Part shown: positions 20,320 to 27,565 of the stretch, one piece after another
How the letters are laid out: each line of letters begins with the position of its first letter
How positions within the stretch are numbered: position 1 is the first letter of the stretch
From: Verrucomicrobiota bacterium
GTDB lineage: Bacteria > Verrucomicrobiota > Verrucomicrobiia > Limisphaerales > JACPZS01
Length of the DNA stretch: 39,435 nt
NCBI GenBank assembly: GCA_016195385.1
Contig: JACPZS010000257.1
Location: 1-39,435 of the forward strand
Reading direction: 5' to 3'
The notes under the pieces: model-generated
Told to the model about the DNA's origin: nothing
Seen by the model: only the letters and a program-made list of their open reading frames with translations
Databases searched by the model: none
Made by a program: the position numbers and the translations under genes

Positions 20320-21858
20320 TCACCAGTCCGTCGGCGCGTAGTCCTTGAGAAATTTTCCCCAGACGTGTTCGCCCGTGTTGAAGCCGGCGATGATGGGATC
20401 GACGATCCGCGCCGCGCCGTCCACGATGTCGAGCGGCGGATGGAAGCGGTGTTCCTCGACCTTGCGCGCCGCGATGTGCGCTGGGTCTTCGTCCGTGACC
20501 CAGCCGGTATCGACGGCGTTCATGTGGATGCCGTCGGCGTGGTAATCCGCCGCCGAGGTGCGCGTCATCATGTTGAGCGCGGCCTTGGCCATGTTGGTGT
20601 GCGGGTGGCGCGTGGTCTTGAACTTCCGGTAGAATTGGCCCTCGACGGCGGAGACGTTGACGATGTGTTTGTCGCGTTCCGGCGTGCGCAGCATGAGCGG
20701 CTTGAGCCGGGCGTTGAGGATGAAGGGCGCGACAGCGTTCACCAGATGCACCTCCAGCAGCTCGACGGCAGGCACCTCCGCCAGCGTGAGGCGCCATGAG
20801 TTGCGCTCGCGCAGATCCACCTGCTGCAAGTCCTGGTCGAGCCGTCCCTCCGGGAACAAATCCTTCTGAGCTTCCAGTTCATCGGGCAGCATCGGAATTT
20901 GCGAGAGCGCCGCGGCGTGCGTCAGGCCCGCGACTTCCGACATGCGCCGTCGTGCCAGCGCAGCGTCGCCTTCCGGCAGGAGGTGGTAGCCGCGCAGGCC
21001 TTCGTAAGCGCCGAGCAGTTTGCGCGTTTGCTCGGGCATGTCGTTCAGCGACGCGGTCTCGTGCCGCATCATGTGCTCGTAGTAATCCGGCGGGCGGCGG
21101 ACGGTCTGGCAGGCGTTGTTGATGATGAAGTCCAGCCGCGAGTGAGTCGCCAGCAGGTGCCGGCAAAATGCTTCCACGCTCGGTGTGTGGCGCAGATCCA
21201 GCCCGAAGATTTCCAGCCGATGACCCCAGTCTCTGAAGTCGGGTTCAGCCGCATAGCGCGCCGCCGAGTCGCGCGGGAAACGCGTGGTGACGATGAGTTG
21301 CGCCCCCGCCCGCAGCAACTTGATGCCGGCCTGATAACCAATCTTCACCCGCCCACCCGTGAGCAGCGCCACGCGTCCGGTGAGGTCCGCCAGTTCGCTG
21401 CGCTTGCGGAAATTCAACTCCGCACACGACGGACAAAGCTGATCGTAGAAATGGTGAATGGTCGAATAGTCCTGCTTGCAGATGTAGCAATTCTGCGGCT
21501 CGACCACTTCGCGAAACTCCGCGTCGCCCTCGATTTCCTTCTGCTCGAAGTTCTCCGGCGGAAAAACATTCGGCGTGGTGAAGACCGGCTTGCGGCGCAG
21601 CGTGCGGATGCCCGTCTCGTTCAGCACGCCCTGGTCGCGGTCGTTCTTGTCCGCCTTGCGCTGGCGCAACTTCGCCTTCACGAGCCGCCGCCGCTCGCTC
21701 ACGTCCGGGCAGTAGATTTCGCCTGCAGCCTTGAGCAGGCGCGTGCGTTCCTCGATCGGGAGCGCAGCCAGCAGCGCACGATTCGCCGCGGCTGCCTCGA
21801 TCAACCTAGTCGCGGCCATTAGTTGCTCGGCCAGTAATTCGGTTCTTACTTCGCTCAT
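20320..21858 (-). CDS. Large SDR-family protein with N-terminal extension and zinc ribbon; catalytic Tyr replaced
   Basis: A 512-aa protein, about twice the size of a classical short-chain dehydrogenase. Residues 1-115 are a charged helical extension unlike known SDR parts. A likely zinc ribbon follows: CYIC and CPSC, 15 residues apart. The Rossmann part starts with [16 protein letters not shown] (glycine-rich loop altered from TGxxxGIG), has the NNA motif ([20 protein letters not shown]) and the active-site serine region ([14 protein letters not shown]). Where YxxxK is expected the sequence is [11 protein letters not shown], with threonine in place of the tyrosine while the lysine is kept. 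It may therefore be a non-classical dehydrogenase or a nucleotide-sensing protein. The middle segment (about 275-360) is longer than usual, consistent with an insertion. Confidence 0.8.
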   Translation of the reverse strand: MSEVRTELLAEQLMAATRLIEAAAANRALLAALPIEERTRLLKAAGEIYCPDVSERRRLVKAKLRQRKADKNDRDQGVLNETGIRTLRRKPVFTTPNVFPPENFEQKEIEGDAEFREVVEPQNCYICKQDYSTIHHFYDQLCPSCAELNFRKRSELADLTGRVALLTGGRVKIGYQAGIKLLRAGAQLIVTTRFPRDSAARYAAEPDFRDWGHRLEIFGLDLRHTPSVEAFCRHLLATHSRLDFIINNACQTVRRPPDYYEHMMRHETASLNDMPEQTRKLLGAYEGLRGYHLLPEGDAALARRRMSEVAGLTHAAALSQIPMLPDELEAQKDLFPEGRLDQDLQQVDLRERNSWRLTLAEVPAVELLEVHLVNAVAPFILNARLKPLMLRTPERDKHIVNVSAVEGQFYRKFKTTRHPHTNMAKAALNMMTRTSAADYHADGIHMNAVDTGWVTDEDPAHIAARKVEEHRFHPPLDIVDGAARIVDPIIAGFNTGEHVWGKFLKDYAPTDW

Positions 21859-22024
21859 GACATTGAAGAACGCTCCGGAGACGATTGACTCATATCCTCA
21901 TTAAGCACTTTTGGCGAATGGCCTGGAGAGGAGATTTCTTGCACTGATTTGGGTCGCTTCCAAAAAAGTTTAACAACGCAGGTGGCACACTAATAAACTT
22001 CACGCGATTTGTCGGAAAAAGAAA

Positions 22025-22050
22025 ACCTGCCCTTCGGTAGAAGGGCAGGT
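22025..22050 (-). terminator. Intrinsic terminator after the Ala-rich protein gene
   Basis: A perfect 11-base stem (22025-22035 pairing with 22040-22050) encloses the tetraloop GGTA. On the minus strand it is followed by a T-rich run (TTTTCTTTTTCC), as expected for a Rho-independent terminator. It lies about 35 bases after the stop of the 22085-22738 gene. On the plus strand the stem is also followed by TTTT, so it could work in both directions. Confidence 0.85.
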
Positions 22051-22084
22051 TTTTCGGAATGAAACTGGGAATATAAGGGCGGAA

Positions 22085-22738
22085 CTAATTGCCGTAATTA
22101 CGAAGCGGATCGCCGCCCAGAACTTCGCCTGTGGCTCGAGTTGGAGTCGTACGAGTCCCGGGTTTAATAGGACCAGGCGAGGTAGAAATCGTGCCCAGCG
22201 CACCAGCGGAACCAGCAGCTTTGGAAGTGGTTCGCTTGGCCGTGGTCGGCGTTGCTTCCGCCACTGCGGCGAAAATTTTGGTTGCAGAAGTCGGCGCAAA
22301 GTTGGCCAAAGCTTCAGCGACCGTTGAAGCCGAAGCCGGCAAAACTTTCGCAATTGCCGCAGCAATTTGTTCTACGGCACCCGGTGCGGCCTTGGCCGCA
22401 GCGAGGGCGATCATTTCGGCTTGTTTGGGTGCGAGCATCGAAGCGGTGGCTGCGGCAACCGAAGCCATGTCTGGTGACGCTTTGGTGATCGCGGCGACAA
22501 CTGATACGAGCGCCGAAGGACTCTTGCTGGCAACCGCGCGAATCACGGCTGCCGTGACCGCCTCGCGGTCCTCAGTCTTTGCCGCGCTGACTGTTTGCGC
22601 GGCTTTGGCAGGCAATTCGGCCACAGGCGTATTCCTCAGCACCCGGACGGTCGCTTTGTAATCGGCGGCAGCAGATGCCGTGAAGCTGGATATGGCGGCG
22701 ACGAAGGCCAAACTCAAAGTCAGATGTTTCATTTTCAT
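22085..22738 (-). CDS. Secreted Ala-rich protein with seven 15-residue repeats
   Basis: A 217-aa protein of unknown function. A signal peptide (KMKHLTLSLAFVAAISSFTASA) is followed by a short lead-in and then seven tandem 15-residue repeats covering residues 62-166. Each has a proline at the 13th position (74, 89, 104, 119, 134, 149, 164), approximately xxxIAxAIAKxxPxx. Small residues dominate, with aliphatic residues at helix-like spacing, suggesting a stack of short helices broken by turns. The C-terminal 50 residues are rich in Thr, Gly, Pro, Arg and Lys and probably unstructured. No enzyme motif is seen. The gene has its own promoter candidate and a strong terminator, so it appears to be a single transcription unit. 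Confidence 0.8.
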   Translation of the reverse strand: MKMKHLTLSLAFVAAISSFTASAAADYKATVRVLRNTPVAELPAKAAQTVSAAKTEDREAVTAAVIRAVASKSPSALVSVVAAITKASPDMASVAAATASMLAPKQAEMIALAAAKAAPGAVEQIAAAIAKVLPASASTVAEALANFAPTSATKIFAAVAEATPTTAKRTTSKAAGSAGALGTISTSPGPIKPGTRTTPTRATGEVLGGDPLRNYGN

Positions 22739-22779
22739 AAATCTATTTCACACGCAATCATGTCCTTTAATCGGTGTTT

Positions 22780-22808
22780 TTTATGACTTACTTTAGCCAT
22801 CAAGTCAA
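22780..22808 (-). promoter_or_regulatory. Sigma-70-like promoter candidate for the Ala-rich protein gene
   Basis: On the minus strand, TTGACT (22808-22803) is followed after 17 bases by CATAAA (22785-22780), matching 5 of 6 and 4 of 6 positions of the -35 and -10 consensus. The stretch is clearly more AT-rich than its surroundings, and transcription would start roughly 35 bases before the ATG at 22738. The call rests on pattern and position only. Confidence 0.45.
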
Positions 22809-23267
22809 TCACTTATTTCCTAATTTTCCTTTCCAGCCATGTTTGAACGCGGATCAACCAAGTCATTCTTTGCCCCACTGGGAATGCGAACACCTGCCAT
22901 GCTAGTCCGTTTGGCGATTAGCCAACGTGTTCCTGCGCTTTGATCACAACTCAGTTCGTCCTTCAGAGTCCTGGACTCTTGAAGAAGCCGGCAAGCGAGC
23001 GCAGCAGAAATTTCCTCGGTCTCAAGCGTGGCGGTATTGGCAGGCGCTCTATTCGTCTCCGGAAGGTTGCCCACCACTTCCGGCGGACTCGCTCCTACGA
23101 AAGTTCGGCCGACAGACTGAACATTGAACCTCCACGGACATTTGCGTGGGCTGAGATATGGAGTTCATGGCCCAAAGTGCCCGCGCGAATGACAATCAAA
23201 TACGCCGCGAAAATGATTTTTCCCTTCGCACACTCGCGCGCGACTGCCATGCTCGCGTATCACGATC
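22809..23267. other. Spacer without a supportable gene
   Basis: Short frames exist on both strands (for example 22927-23127 on plus, 22820-23077 on minus), but none shows a known motif, signal peptide or consistent coding pattern. The right part leads into the oxidoreductase gene at 23268. A weakly tRNA-like segment near 22870-22920 does not fold into a complete cloverleaf. Confidence 0.4.
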
Positions 23268-24341
23268 ATGAAAAAGCGAATTTGGAAAATTGCTGGCATC
23301 AACTTCGATCACTTTCACATGGGCGACCTGCTCCGTTACGCGCACGAGCACCCGCACGCCGAAATTGTCGGCATCAGCGATGAACAGCCCGCGCGCATGG
23401 AGGAGGCCATCAGGAAAGGACTTGTGGTGCGCAGCCAGGCGTTCACCGATTACCGCGCGTGTCTGGAAAAAGCGAAACCCGACGTCGTGATCCTCTGTCC
23501 TGCCGCGTCGAAACACGGCGAGTGGGTAAAAAAAGTGGCGCCGTTCGGCGTTCACCTCATGGTTGAAAAGCCGTTCGCCGCGTCGCTCAAGGAAGCCGAT
23601 GCGATGATTGCCGCGATGTCACGCGGAAAAACGCTCATGATCAATTGGCCGCTCCAGTGGGTGCCGTCGCATCGCAAAGCGTACGAACTCGCCGCCGCCG
23701 GCGTCATCGGCGACGTGCTCAACGTTTGGCATTTTGGCGGCAATCGCGGCCCACTCTTTCATGGCGCCGACAAAGACGAAAAAACTCCCGTGCAAGTCGC
23801 GAAAGAAAAACCGCATTCGTGGTTTTACAAACGCGCGCACGGCGGCGGCTCGTTACTCGATTACCTCGGTTACGGCACGACCCTCAGCACTTGGTATCAA
23901 GGCGGCCAGCGCCCGCTCGAAGTCACGGCGATTGTCGATGAACCCAAAGGACTGGAAGTGGACGAGCACAGCATCGTCGTGGCGCGCTACGCCCACGGTC
24001 TTTCGAAGTTCGAAACGCGCTGGGGCACGTTCACCGACCCGTGGACGATTCAGCCACAACCGCGCTGCGGCTTCGTCATCGCCGGCGCCGCCGGCACCAT
24101 CAGCACCTACGACTACGAGGATTACGTGACCGTGCAAACACGCAAAAAGCCGCTGCCTCACCACATCGCCGCGCCCGCGACCAAAGCGCCGAACCAAAAT
24201 CCGGTTCAATATCTCCTCCACTGCCTCGACGCCGGAAAACCACTGGCCGGCCCGGTGAGTCTGCCGATCAGCCGCATCGGTCAGGAAATCGTCGATGCCG
24301 CCATGCGCAGCGCGAAACTCAAGCGGGCGGTGAAGTTGTAA
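23268..24341 (+). CDS. Gfo/Idh/MocA-family oxidoreductase
   Basis: A 357-aa NAD(P)-dependent oxidoreductase of the Gfo/Idh/MocA family, which oxidises or reduces sugars, sugar derivatives and inositols. The N-terminal Rossmann part starts WKIAGINFDHFHMGDLL (glycine pattern relaxed compared with GxGxxG), continues with AEIVGISDEQPARMEE and reaches the family signature HLMVEKPFAAS with the catalytic-type lysine of EKP. The second domain holds GGGSLLDYLGYGTTLSTW, where an acid and neighbouring residues occupy the usual active-site region, and GAAGTISTYDYEDYV. The length is normal. The substrate is unknown. There is no signal peptide, so it is probably cytoplasmic. Confidence 0.9.
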   Translation: MKKRIWKIAGINFDHFHMGDLLRYAHEHPHAEIVGISDEQPARMEEAIRKGLVVRSQAFTDYRACLEKAKPDVVILCPAASKHGEWVKKVAPFGVHLMVEKPFAASLKEADAMIAAMSRGKTLMINWPLQWVPSHRKAYELAAAGVIGDVLNVWHFGGNRGPLFHGADKDEKTPVQVAKEKPHSWFYKRAHGGGSLLDYLGYGTTLSTWYQGGQRPLEVTAIVDEPKGLEVDEHSIVVARYAHGLSKFETRWGTFTDPWTIQPQPRCGFVIAGAAGTISTYDYEDYVTVQTRKKPLPHHIAAPATKAPNQNPVQYLLHCLDAGKPLAGPVSLPISRIGQEIVDAAMRSAKLKRAVKL

Positions 24342-24381
24342 CTGAATTCAGTTCGCCGAACTAGCAGCCTGTTGGACTTAA

Positions 24382-24539
24382 GGAAGCGCTGATCTAACCT
24401 GTCTGCCTTGCAATCTAAGCCTGCCGATTGGTGTCTGGTTTTCTAAACTCGCTGGTGCGTCATGCCTTGGAGTTTGGAAAACCATTCAGCAACAGTCTGT
24501 AATTAAATCGCAAGACAGGCGGATTAAATCAGCGTATCC
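24382..24539. repeat. MITE-like 158-bp inverted-repeat element
   Basis: The ends are imperfect inverted repeats: GGAAGCGCTGATCTAA on the left and, on the complementary strand from the right, GGATACGCTGATTTAA. Inside, two 15-base arms (24436-24450 and 24470-24484) match at 14 of 15 positions as inverted repeats, so the whole element can fold into one long hairpin. CTTA is found directly outside both ends (24377-24380 and 24540-24543), a candidate target-site duplication. It has no coding capacity. Confidence 0.65.
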
Positions 24540-24557
24540 CTTAGTTGGGACGCGGTT

Positions 24558-24600
24558 CCGCCCGCTGCACGCGGGCGGGGACGGCGCAGCGCGCCGTCCC
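24558..24600. repeat. REP-like double hairpin
   Basis: Two perfect GC-rich hairpins overlap by one base: CCGCCCGC-TGCAC-GCGGGCGG (24558-24578) and GGGACGGCGC-AGC-GCGCCGTCCC (24578-24600). This is the layout of repetitive extragenic palindromes. It lies directly after the MITE-like element in the spacer downstream of the first pseudopilin gene. Confidence 0.7.
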
Positions 24601-24698
24601 TACCAGATGCAATCAACGTCGAGCGCAGCTTGAAAATCCATTTCACAAAACTTGTTTTCATGTTCGTGGTGATTGAACGGCTCCGGCGGAGCGAATGA

Positions 24699-25598
24699 TC
24701 AGGGAAGCCCAGATTCTCGCTTGCGGTATTGCCCAAGGTGCGTCCGATCGAAGAGCCAAATCAGGTCTTGGCGGTCCAAATTGTTTAATGGCGGCCAGAA
24801 CTGGGCCGGGTTGTCGGGATCATCCCAGCGTCTCGGCGTAAACAGCCAGCGATGGCCTTCGACGTGACCGTCGAGAAAACTCAAGTTCGCGTCCTTGCCG
24901 TGGTGTTCTCCCGGTTTACATGACCAATAGAATTGACCGCGTTTCAAATCAGTAAACTCGAGGTGAAAAGCTGGATCCAGAGGGTTCCCCTCCAAGACAT
25001 CGATGAACGCGAAATTATTGACGGGGTCGTACGCATCGAAGTCTTTCCGTAGGTTGCCGCCCTCGGGTGGAAGCCCCGAGCTTGGTGTCCCAGGGACCAG
25101 CACGTAATTGAGCGTTCCCTCTAATTGGTAACTGTTGAAACGAGGCAAATCGGAACGGCCTTTAACCTTGGAGCGGTCGCTTGGACAATGATAGAGCCGC
25201 GCGGCACCGGTGTACTTCCACAGTTTCCCGTTTTTGATGTTCTCATCGGTTTGGTCCCGTTTCGAGTTGCCCAAAGCCCAACCGTCCACGCTTTGCCAAT
25301 AGCCCGAGAGAAACGCCGTGGTATTGCCCACGATGCGCCCGTCGTTGTCGCCGGCGTACAGCTCCCACGCGAATTGGAGTTGCTTGAGGTTGCTTTTGCA
25401 GATTGTCGATTGCGCTTTGGCCTTCGCTTGCGAGAGCGCGGGCAACAGCAGGCTCGCCAAAATCCCGATGGTGGCGATGACGACCAGCAGTTCGATCAGC
25501 GTGAAAGCGCGCGCCGAGCCGGCGGTGTCGGCGGATTGGCTCCCCGAGTGCCGCATCGATCGCGATGACTTTGGCGATAATTGGCGCATTGCATTCAT
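24699..25598 (-). CDS. H-X9-DG type pseudopilin, copy A
   Basis: A 299-aa prepilin-like protein. After about 30 hydrophilic residues comes the type IV prepilin/T2SS signature [20 protein letters not shown], cut by prepilin peptidase before F and then methylated. [21 protein letters not shown] segment and the periodic [12 protein letters not shown] and LYHCPSDRS blocks follow, and the C-terminal H-X9-DG motif is [12 protein letters not shown]. The type is very abundant in verrucomicrobia and planctomycetes; its role in secretion or surface structures is unclear. It is a paralogue of copy B (27566-28423). The resemblance extends about 75 bases past the stop codons, so a segmental duplication is likely. 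Confidence 0.88.
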   Translation of the reverse strand: MNAMRQLSPKSSRSMRHSGSQSADTAGSARAFTLIELLVVIATIGILASLLLPALSQAKAKAQSTICKSNLKQLQFAWELYAGDNDGRIVGNTTAFLSGYWQSVDGWALGNSKRDQTDENIKNGKLWKYTGAARLYHCPSDRSKVKGRSDLPRFNSYQLEGTLNYVLVPGTPSSGLPPEGGNLRKDFDAYDPVNNFAFIDVLEGNPLDPAFHLEFTDLKRGQFYWSCKPGEHHGKDANLSFLDGHVEGHRWLFTPRRWDDPDNPAQFWPPLNNLDRQDLIWLFDRTHLGQYRKRESGLP

Positions 25599-25622
25599 GG
25601 TTCAAAAAAGTAGAGTTCCCTC

Positions 25623-25830
25623 ATGCCAACGAAGACAGCGATTGCCCGAGAAACTGAGGCGGATGTGAGCAGCTATTTGGGCGCGCTCAACACGGCCATG
25701 AAAGAACTCTCGGCGATTCGCAAAGCGAACAAGAGCACCGACGCGGAAATCCGCGCGCCTGCGCAGCTCGACGCGCAAGAAGTTGAGCCGCATCCGGGAG
25801 AACCTGCATCATGTTGAAGCAGATCGTTGA
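25623..25830 (+). pseudogene. Small hypothetical gene broken by a frameshift
   Basis: The frame from ATG 25623 encodes MPTKTAIARETEADVSSYLG, then NTAMKELSAIRKANKSTDAEI, after which it turns Pro/Ala-rich and stops at 25817. From about 25755 the neighbouring frame continues sensibly as RLRSSTRKKLSRIRENLHHV ending EADR-stop at 25830. Together they make one regular, helical, charged protein of about 69 aa. The shift lies in the run CCGCGCGCC, a place where a one-base loss is easy. It could be a real pseudogene, a sequencing error or, less likely, programmed frameshifting. The gene lies upstream of, and in the same direction as, the small protein/HNH pair. Confidence 0.5.
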
Positions 25831-25896
25831 GTACATCCTGCTGCCTTGGGTTACTCGCTTGCTTTGCCAGGCCAGGCCGTTAATTTGTGCGGTATT

Positions 25897-26166
25897 ATGA
25901 ATGTGACCGTCACTCCGGCTCAACTCCTCGGCGAACTGGTGGAACCTCTGGGCCGGGCGCTGACCCCCTCCTCCGCGCGCGAGCTTCTCGCCGTGCGCGC
26001 CAGCGACGCCGCGCGCGCGCGCGTCAGTGAACTGGCCGAGCGCTGCAATCAAGGCGCACTGACGCCAGAAGAGCGGGCGGAGTATCGGCTCTTTGTCGAG
26101 GTGGGTGACGTGGTGGCCCTGTTGCAGGGACGCGCGCGCCGCTACCTGAGCGAACATCTGTCTTGA
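25897..26166 (+). CDS. Small conserved hypothetical protein coupled to HNH endonuclease
   Basis: An 89-aa soluble, helical protein. The mark ELAERCNQGALTPEERAEYRLFVEVGDVVALLQG followed by RARRYL recurs, as I recall it, in small proteins encoded just before HNH endonucleases in PVC bacteria and cyanobacteria; this memory was not checked here. ATG 25897 is preferred to the in-frame start at 25846 because it begins the conserved-looking part. Its stop codon overlaps the start of the HNH gene (TGATG at 26164-26168), so the two are translationally coupled. Possible roles are partner, regulator or inhibitor of the nuclease; none is shown. Confidence 0.75.
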   Translation: MNVTVTPAQLLGELVEPLGRALTPSSARELLAVRASDAARARVSELAERCNQGALTPEERAEYRLFVEVGDVVALLQGRARRYLSEHLS

Positions 26167-26567
26167 TGTCCGTCGCGTTACGCCAGCCGGTGCGCGAACG
26201 GGCCGGAGCGCGCTGCGAGTATTGCCGATTTCACGAAGATCATCTGCCGCTCTGGCCGTTTCATCTCGAGCACATCGTTGCCGCACAGCACGGCGGCGCT
26301 GAGGCGCTTGAGAATCTCGCGTGGAGTTGCCAGCGCTGTAATCTGCACAAAGGCACCAACCTGTCCGGGATCGATCCGGATTCCGGCTCGGTGGTGCGCT
26401 TGTTTCACCCGCGCACGGATGTTTGGTCGGAGCATTTCGCGGTGGACGACCAGGGAAGGATTCAGGGTTTGACTCCGCCGGGCCGAGCCACAGCCTGGCT
26501 GCTCCAGATGAACTCGCCGGAGCGGATTGCGATACGACGGCTTTTGCTGACGAGTGGACACTGGTGA
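26166..26567 (+). CDS. HNH endonuclease
   Basis: A 133-aa HNH nuclease. The zinc-stabilised HNH core is complete: CEYC (17-20), HLEHIV (H33, H36), QHGG (H42), N50, and CQRCNLHKG (C55, C58, H61). The C-terminal half (IDPDSGSVVRLFHPRTDVW, LTPPGRATAWLLQMNS) is the extension found in the stand-alone type of PVC and cyanobacterial HNH proteins. HNH enzymes cut DNA, but no methylase, integrase or intron part is near, so homing or restriction roles are unproven. ATG 26166 overlaps the stop of the preceding small gene by one base; a TTG at 26163 is a less likely start. Confidence 0.87.
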   Translation: MSVALRQPVRERAGARCEYCRFHEDHLPLWPFHLEHIVAAQHGGAEALENLAWSCQRCNLHKGTNLSGIDPDSGSVVRLFHPRTDVWSEHFAVDDQGRIQGLTPPGRATAWLLQMNSPERIAIRRLLLTSGHW

Positions 26568-26633
26568 TTCTCTGAAGCGAAGCGGCGGTGGTGGTGGACA
26601 ATTCGATCGATGCGAAACCGCCGTGAGAGCGGA

Positions 26634-26654
26634 GCGCGGACGCCTCGTCCGCGC
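26634..26654. repeat. GC-rich perfect hairpin (REP-like)
   Basis: A 9-base stem GCGCGGACG / CGTCCGCGC encloses the triloop CCT. It is in the spacer after the HNH gene, 41 bases before the larger palindromic element. Confidence 0.6.
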
Positions 26655-26695
26655 GGCGGGCCTTTTCTGTGAATGGTTCGGGATGCCGCGAGGTT

Positions 26696-26772
26696 TTGGA
26701 GTGCGCCGGTGCGCCGGCGCTTTTCGATGGCCCTGGTGTGTCCGAAAGCGGCAGAGCACTGCCGCACTCCAA
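26696..26772. repeat. 77-bp palindromic element with cruciform-like layout
   Basis: The ends are perfect 10-base inverted repeats, TTGGAGTGCG (26696-26705) and CGCACTCCAA (26763-26772). Inside are two separate hairpins (GCCGG/CCGGC and GCGGCAG-AGCA-CTGCCGC) and a middle stem CGCTTTTCG/CGAAAGCG. This layout matches a type of dispersed verrucomicrobial repeat I recognise from spurious translations. A TTCGGA-type simple repeat follows at about 26812-26830. The rest of the 333-base spacer (26568-26900) holds no gene. Confidence 0.7.
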
Positions 26773-26900
26773 GACGCTAGCGCGCGGTTCATCGCCCCGG
26801 TGCGATCTTCGGACTTCGGATTTCATTTTCATCACTCACTCCACCGTGCAACTCGCTCCACCGTGCTTGACCCGCAGCGGAATAAGGCGATAATTCGACC

Positions 26901-27128
26901 ATGAAGTTTGCGCGAATCTCTTTCCCTTCGCGGGATGCGGCGGTGCAGGCCTACTACGGGCTGGCGCGCCGTGGCAAAATCGTGAGTCTGCCAGAGGGGC
27001 AACTCATCGTACCCGAGCCGGCCGTGGGTTGGCTGCATTCGGAAGGCTTGGCTCACGAAGTTCTGGAATGGATGCACCAGGATCATGTCACGCAGACGCT
27101 ACGAGATTCTGCTGCCCACAAGGTATAA
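26901..27128 (+). CDS. Small conserved hypothetical protein, first of an overlapping pair
   Basis: A 75-aa protein starting MKFARISFPSRDAAVQAYYG and continuing with LARRGKIVSLPEGQLIVPEP and WLHSEGLAHEVLEW. There is no signal peptide or membrane segment; composition and regular hydrophobic spacing argue for a real soluble alpha/beta protein. No family name is known to me. Its 3' end overlaps the next gene by 44 bases in a different frame, which implies co-translation and a functional pair. Confidence 0.65.
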   Translation: MKFARISFPSRDAAVQAYYGLARRGKIVSLPEGQLIVPEPAVGWLHSEGLAHEVLEWMHQDHVTQTLRDSAAHKV

Positions 27129-27399
27129 CGACGGCGCTCCCGTCGAACCGGCGAAGTTCTATCAAACCCAGGAGGAGCTCGTGGCGGCTTTTGGGGCACT
27201 GACCACTTCGCCTGAATTGCTCCGCGGCGTCTGGATGCACGAAGGACAACGGTTCGAGGACGAGCATCTGCGCCTGGTCGTCGATGTGGAGATGACGGCC
27301 GAGACACGAGACTTCTTCCGACGCTTCAAAGACACACTGAAGACCCGCTTTCGCCAGTTCGATATCTGGCTCGTGTCTTACGAGATCGAGGTCGTCTGA
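27085..27399 (+). CDS. Small conserved hypothetical protein, second of an overlapping pair
   Basis: A 104-aa protein with well-ordered blocks: YEILLPTRYNDGAPVEPAKF, TQEELVAAFGALTTSPELLR, GVWMHEGQRFEDEHLRLVVD and RFRQFDIWLVSYEIEVV. I recall similar proteins of this length in cyanobacteria and PVC bacteria, without function; this was not checked. The strand-helix-strand pattern suggests a compact ferredoxin-like fold. It begins inside the preceding gene. The pair has the size and layout of a toxin-antitoxin or regulator-partner module, but no motif supports that. Confidence 0.75.
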   Translation: MSRRRYEILLPTRYNDGAPVEPAKFYQTQEELVAAFGALTTSPELLRGVWMHEGQRFEDEHLRLVVDVEMTAETRDFFRRFKDTLKTRFRQFDIWLVSYEIEVV

Positions 27400-27565
27400 A
27401 GTTGTGCCGCACAGAGCCACGGCATCTTGACCGCGCTCCTGGGAGGCTGGTTTGACGGACTGCTGTTGGCGAGGAGTCGTTGAGCCTGACCCACGATTGG
27501 AAATCCATTTCACAAAATTCGTTTTCATTTTCGTGGTGGTTGAACGGCTCCGGCGGAGCGAACGA

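Noticed and set aside
22735-22761. Eight-codon upstream frame overlapping the start of the Ala-rich protein gene
   Set aside because: The purine-rich AAAGGA lies one base from its ATG, too close for a ribosome binding site; most likely chance.
22820-23127. Short frames and a weakly tRNA-like segment in the spacer before the oxidoreductase
   Set aside because: No complete cloverleaf or acceptor stem could be drawn, and the frames lack any recognisable motif.
25687-26835. 382-aa open frame on the minus strand
   Set aside because: It runs antisense to the small protein and HNH genes, and its N-terminal part is translated palindromic repeat. No domain is seen.
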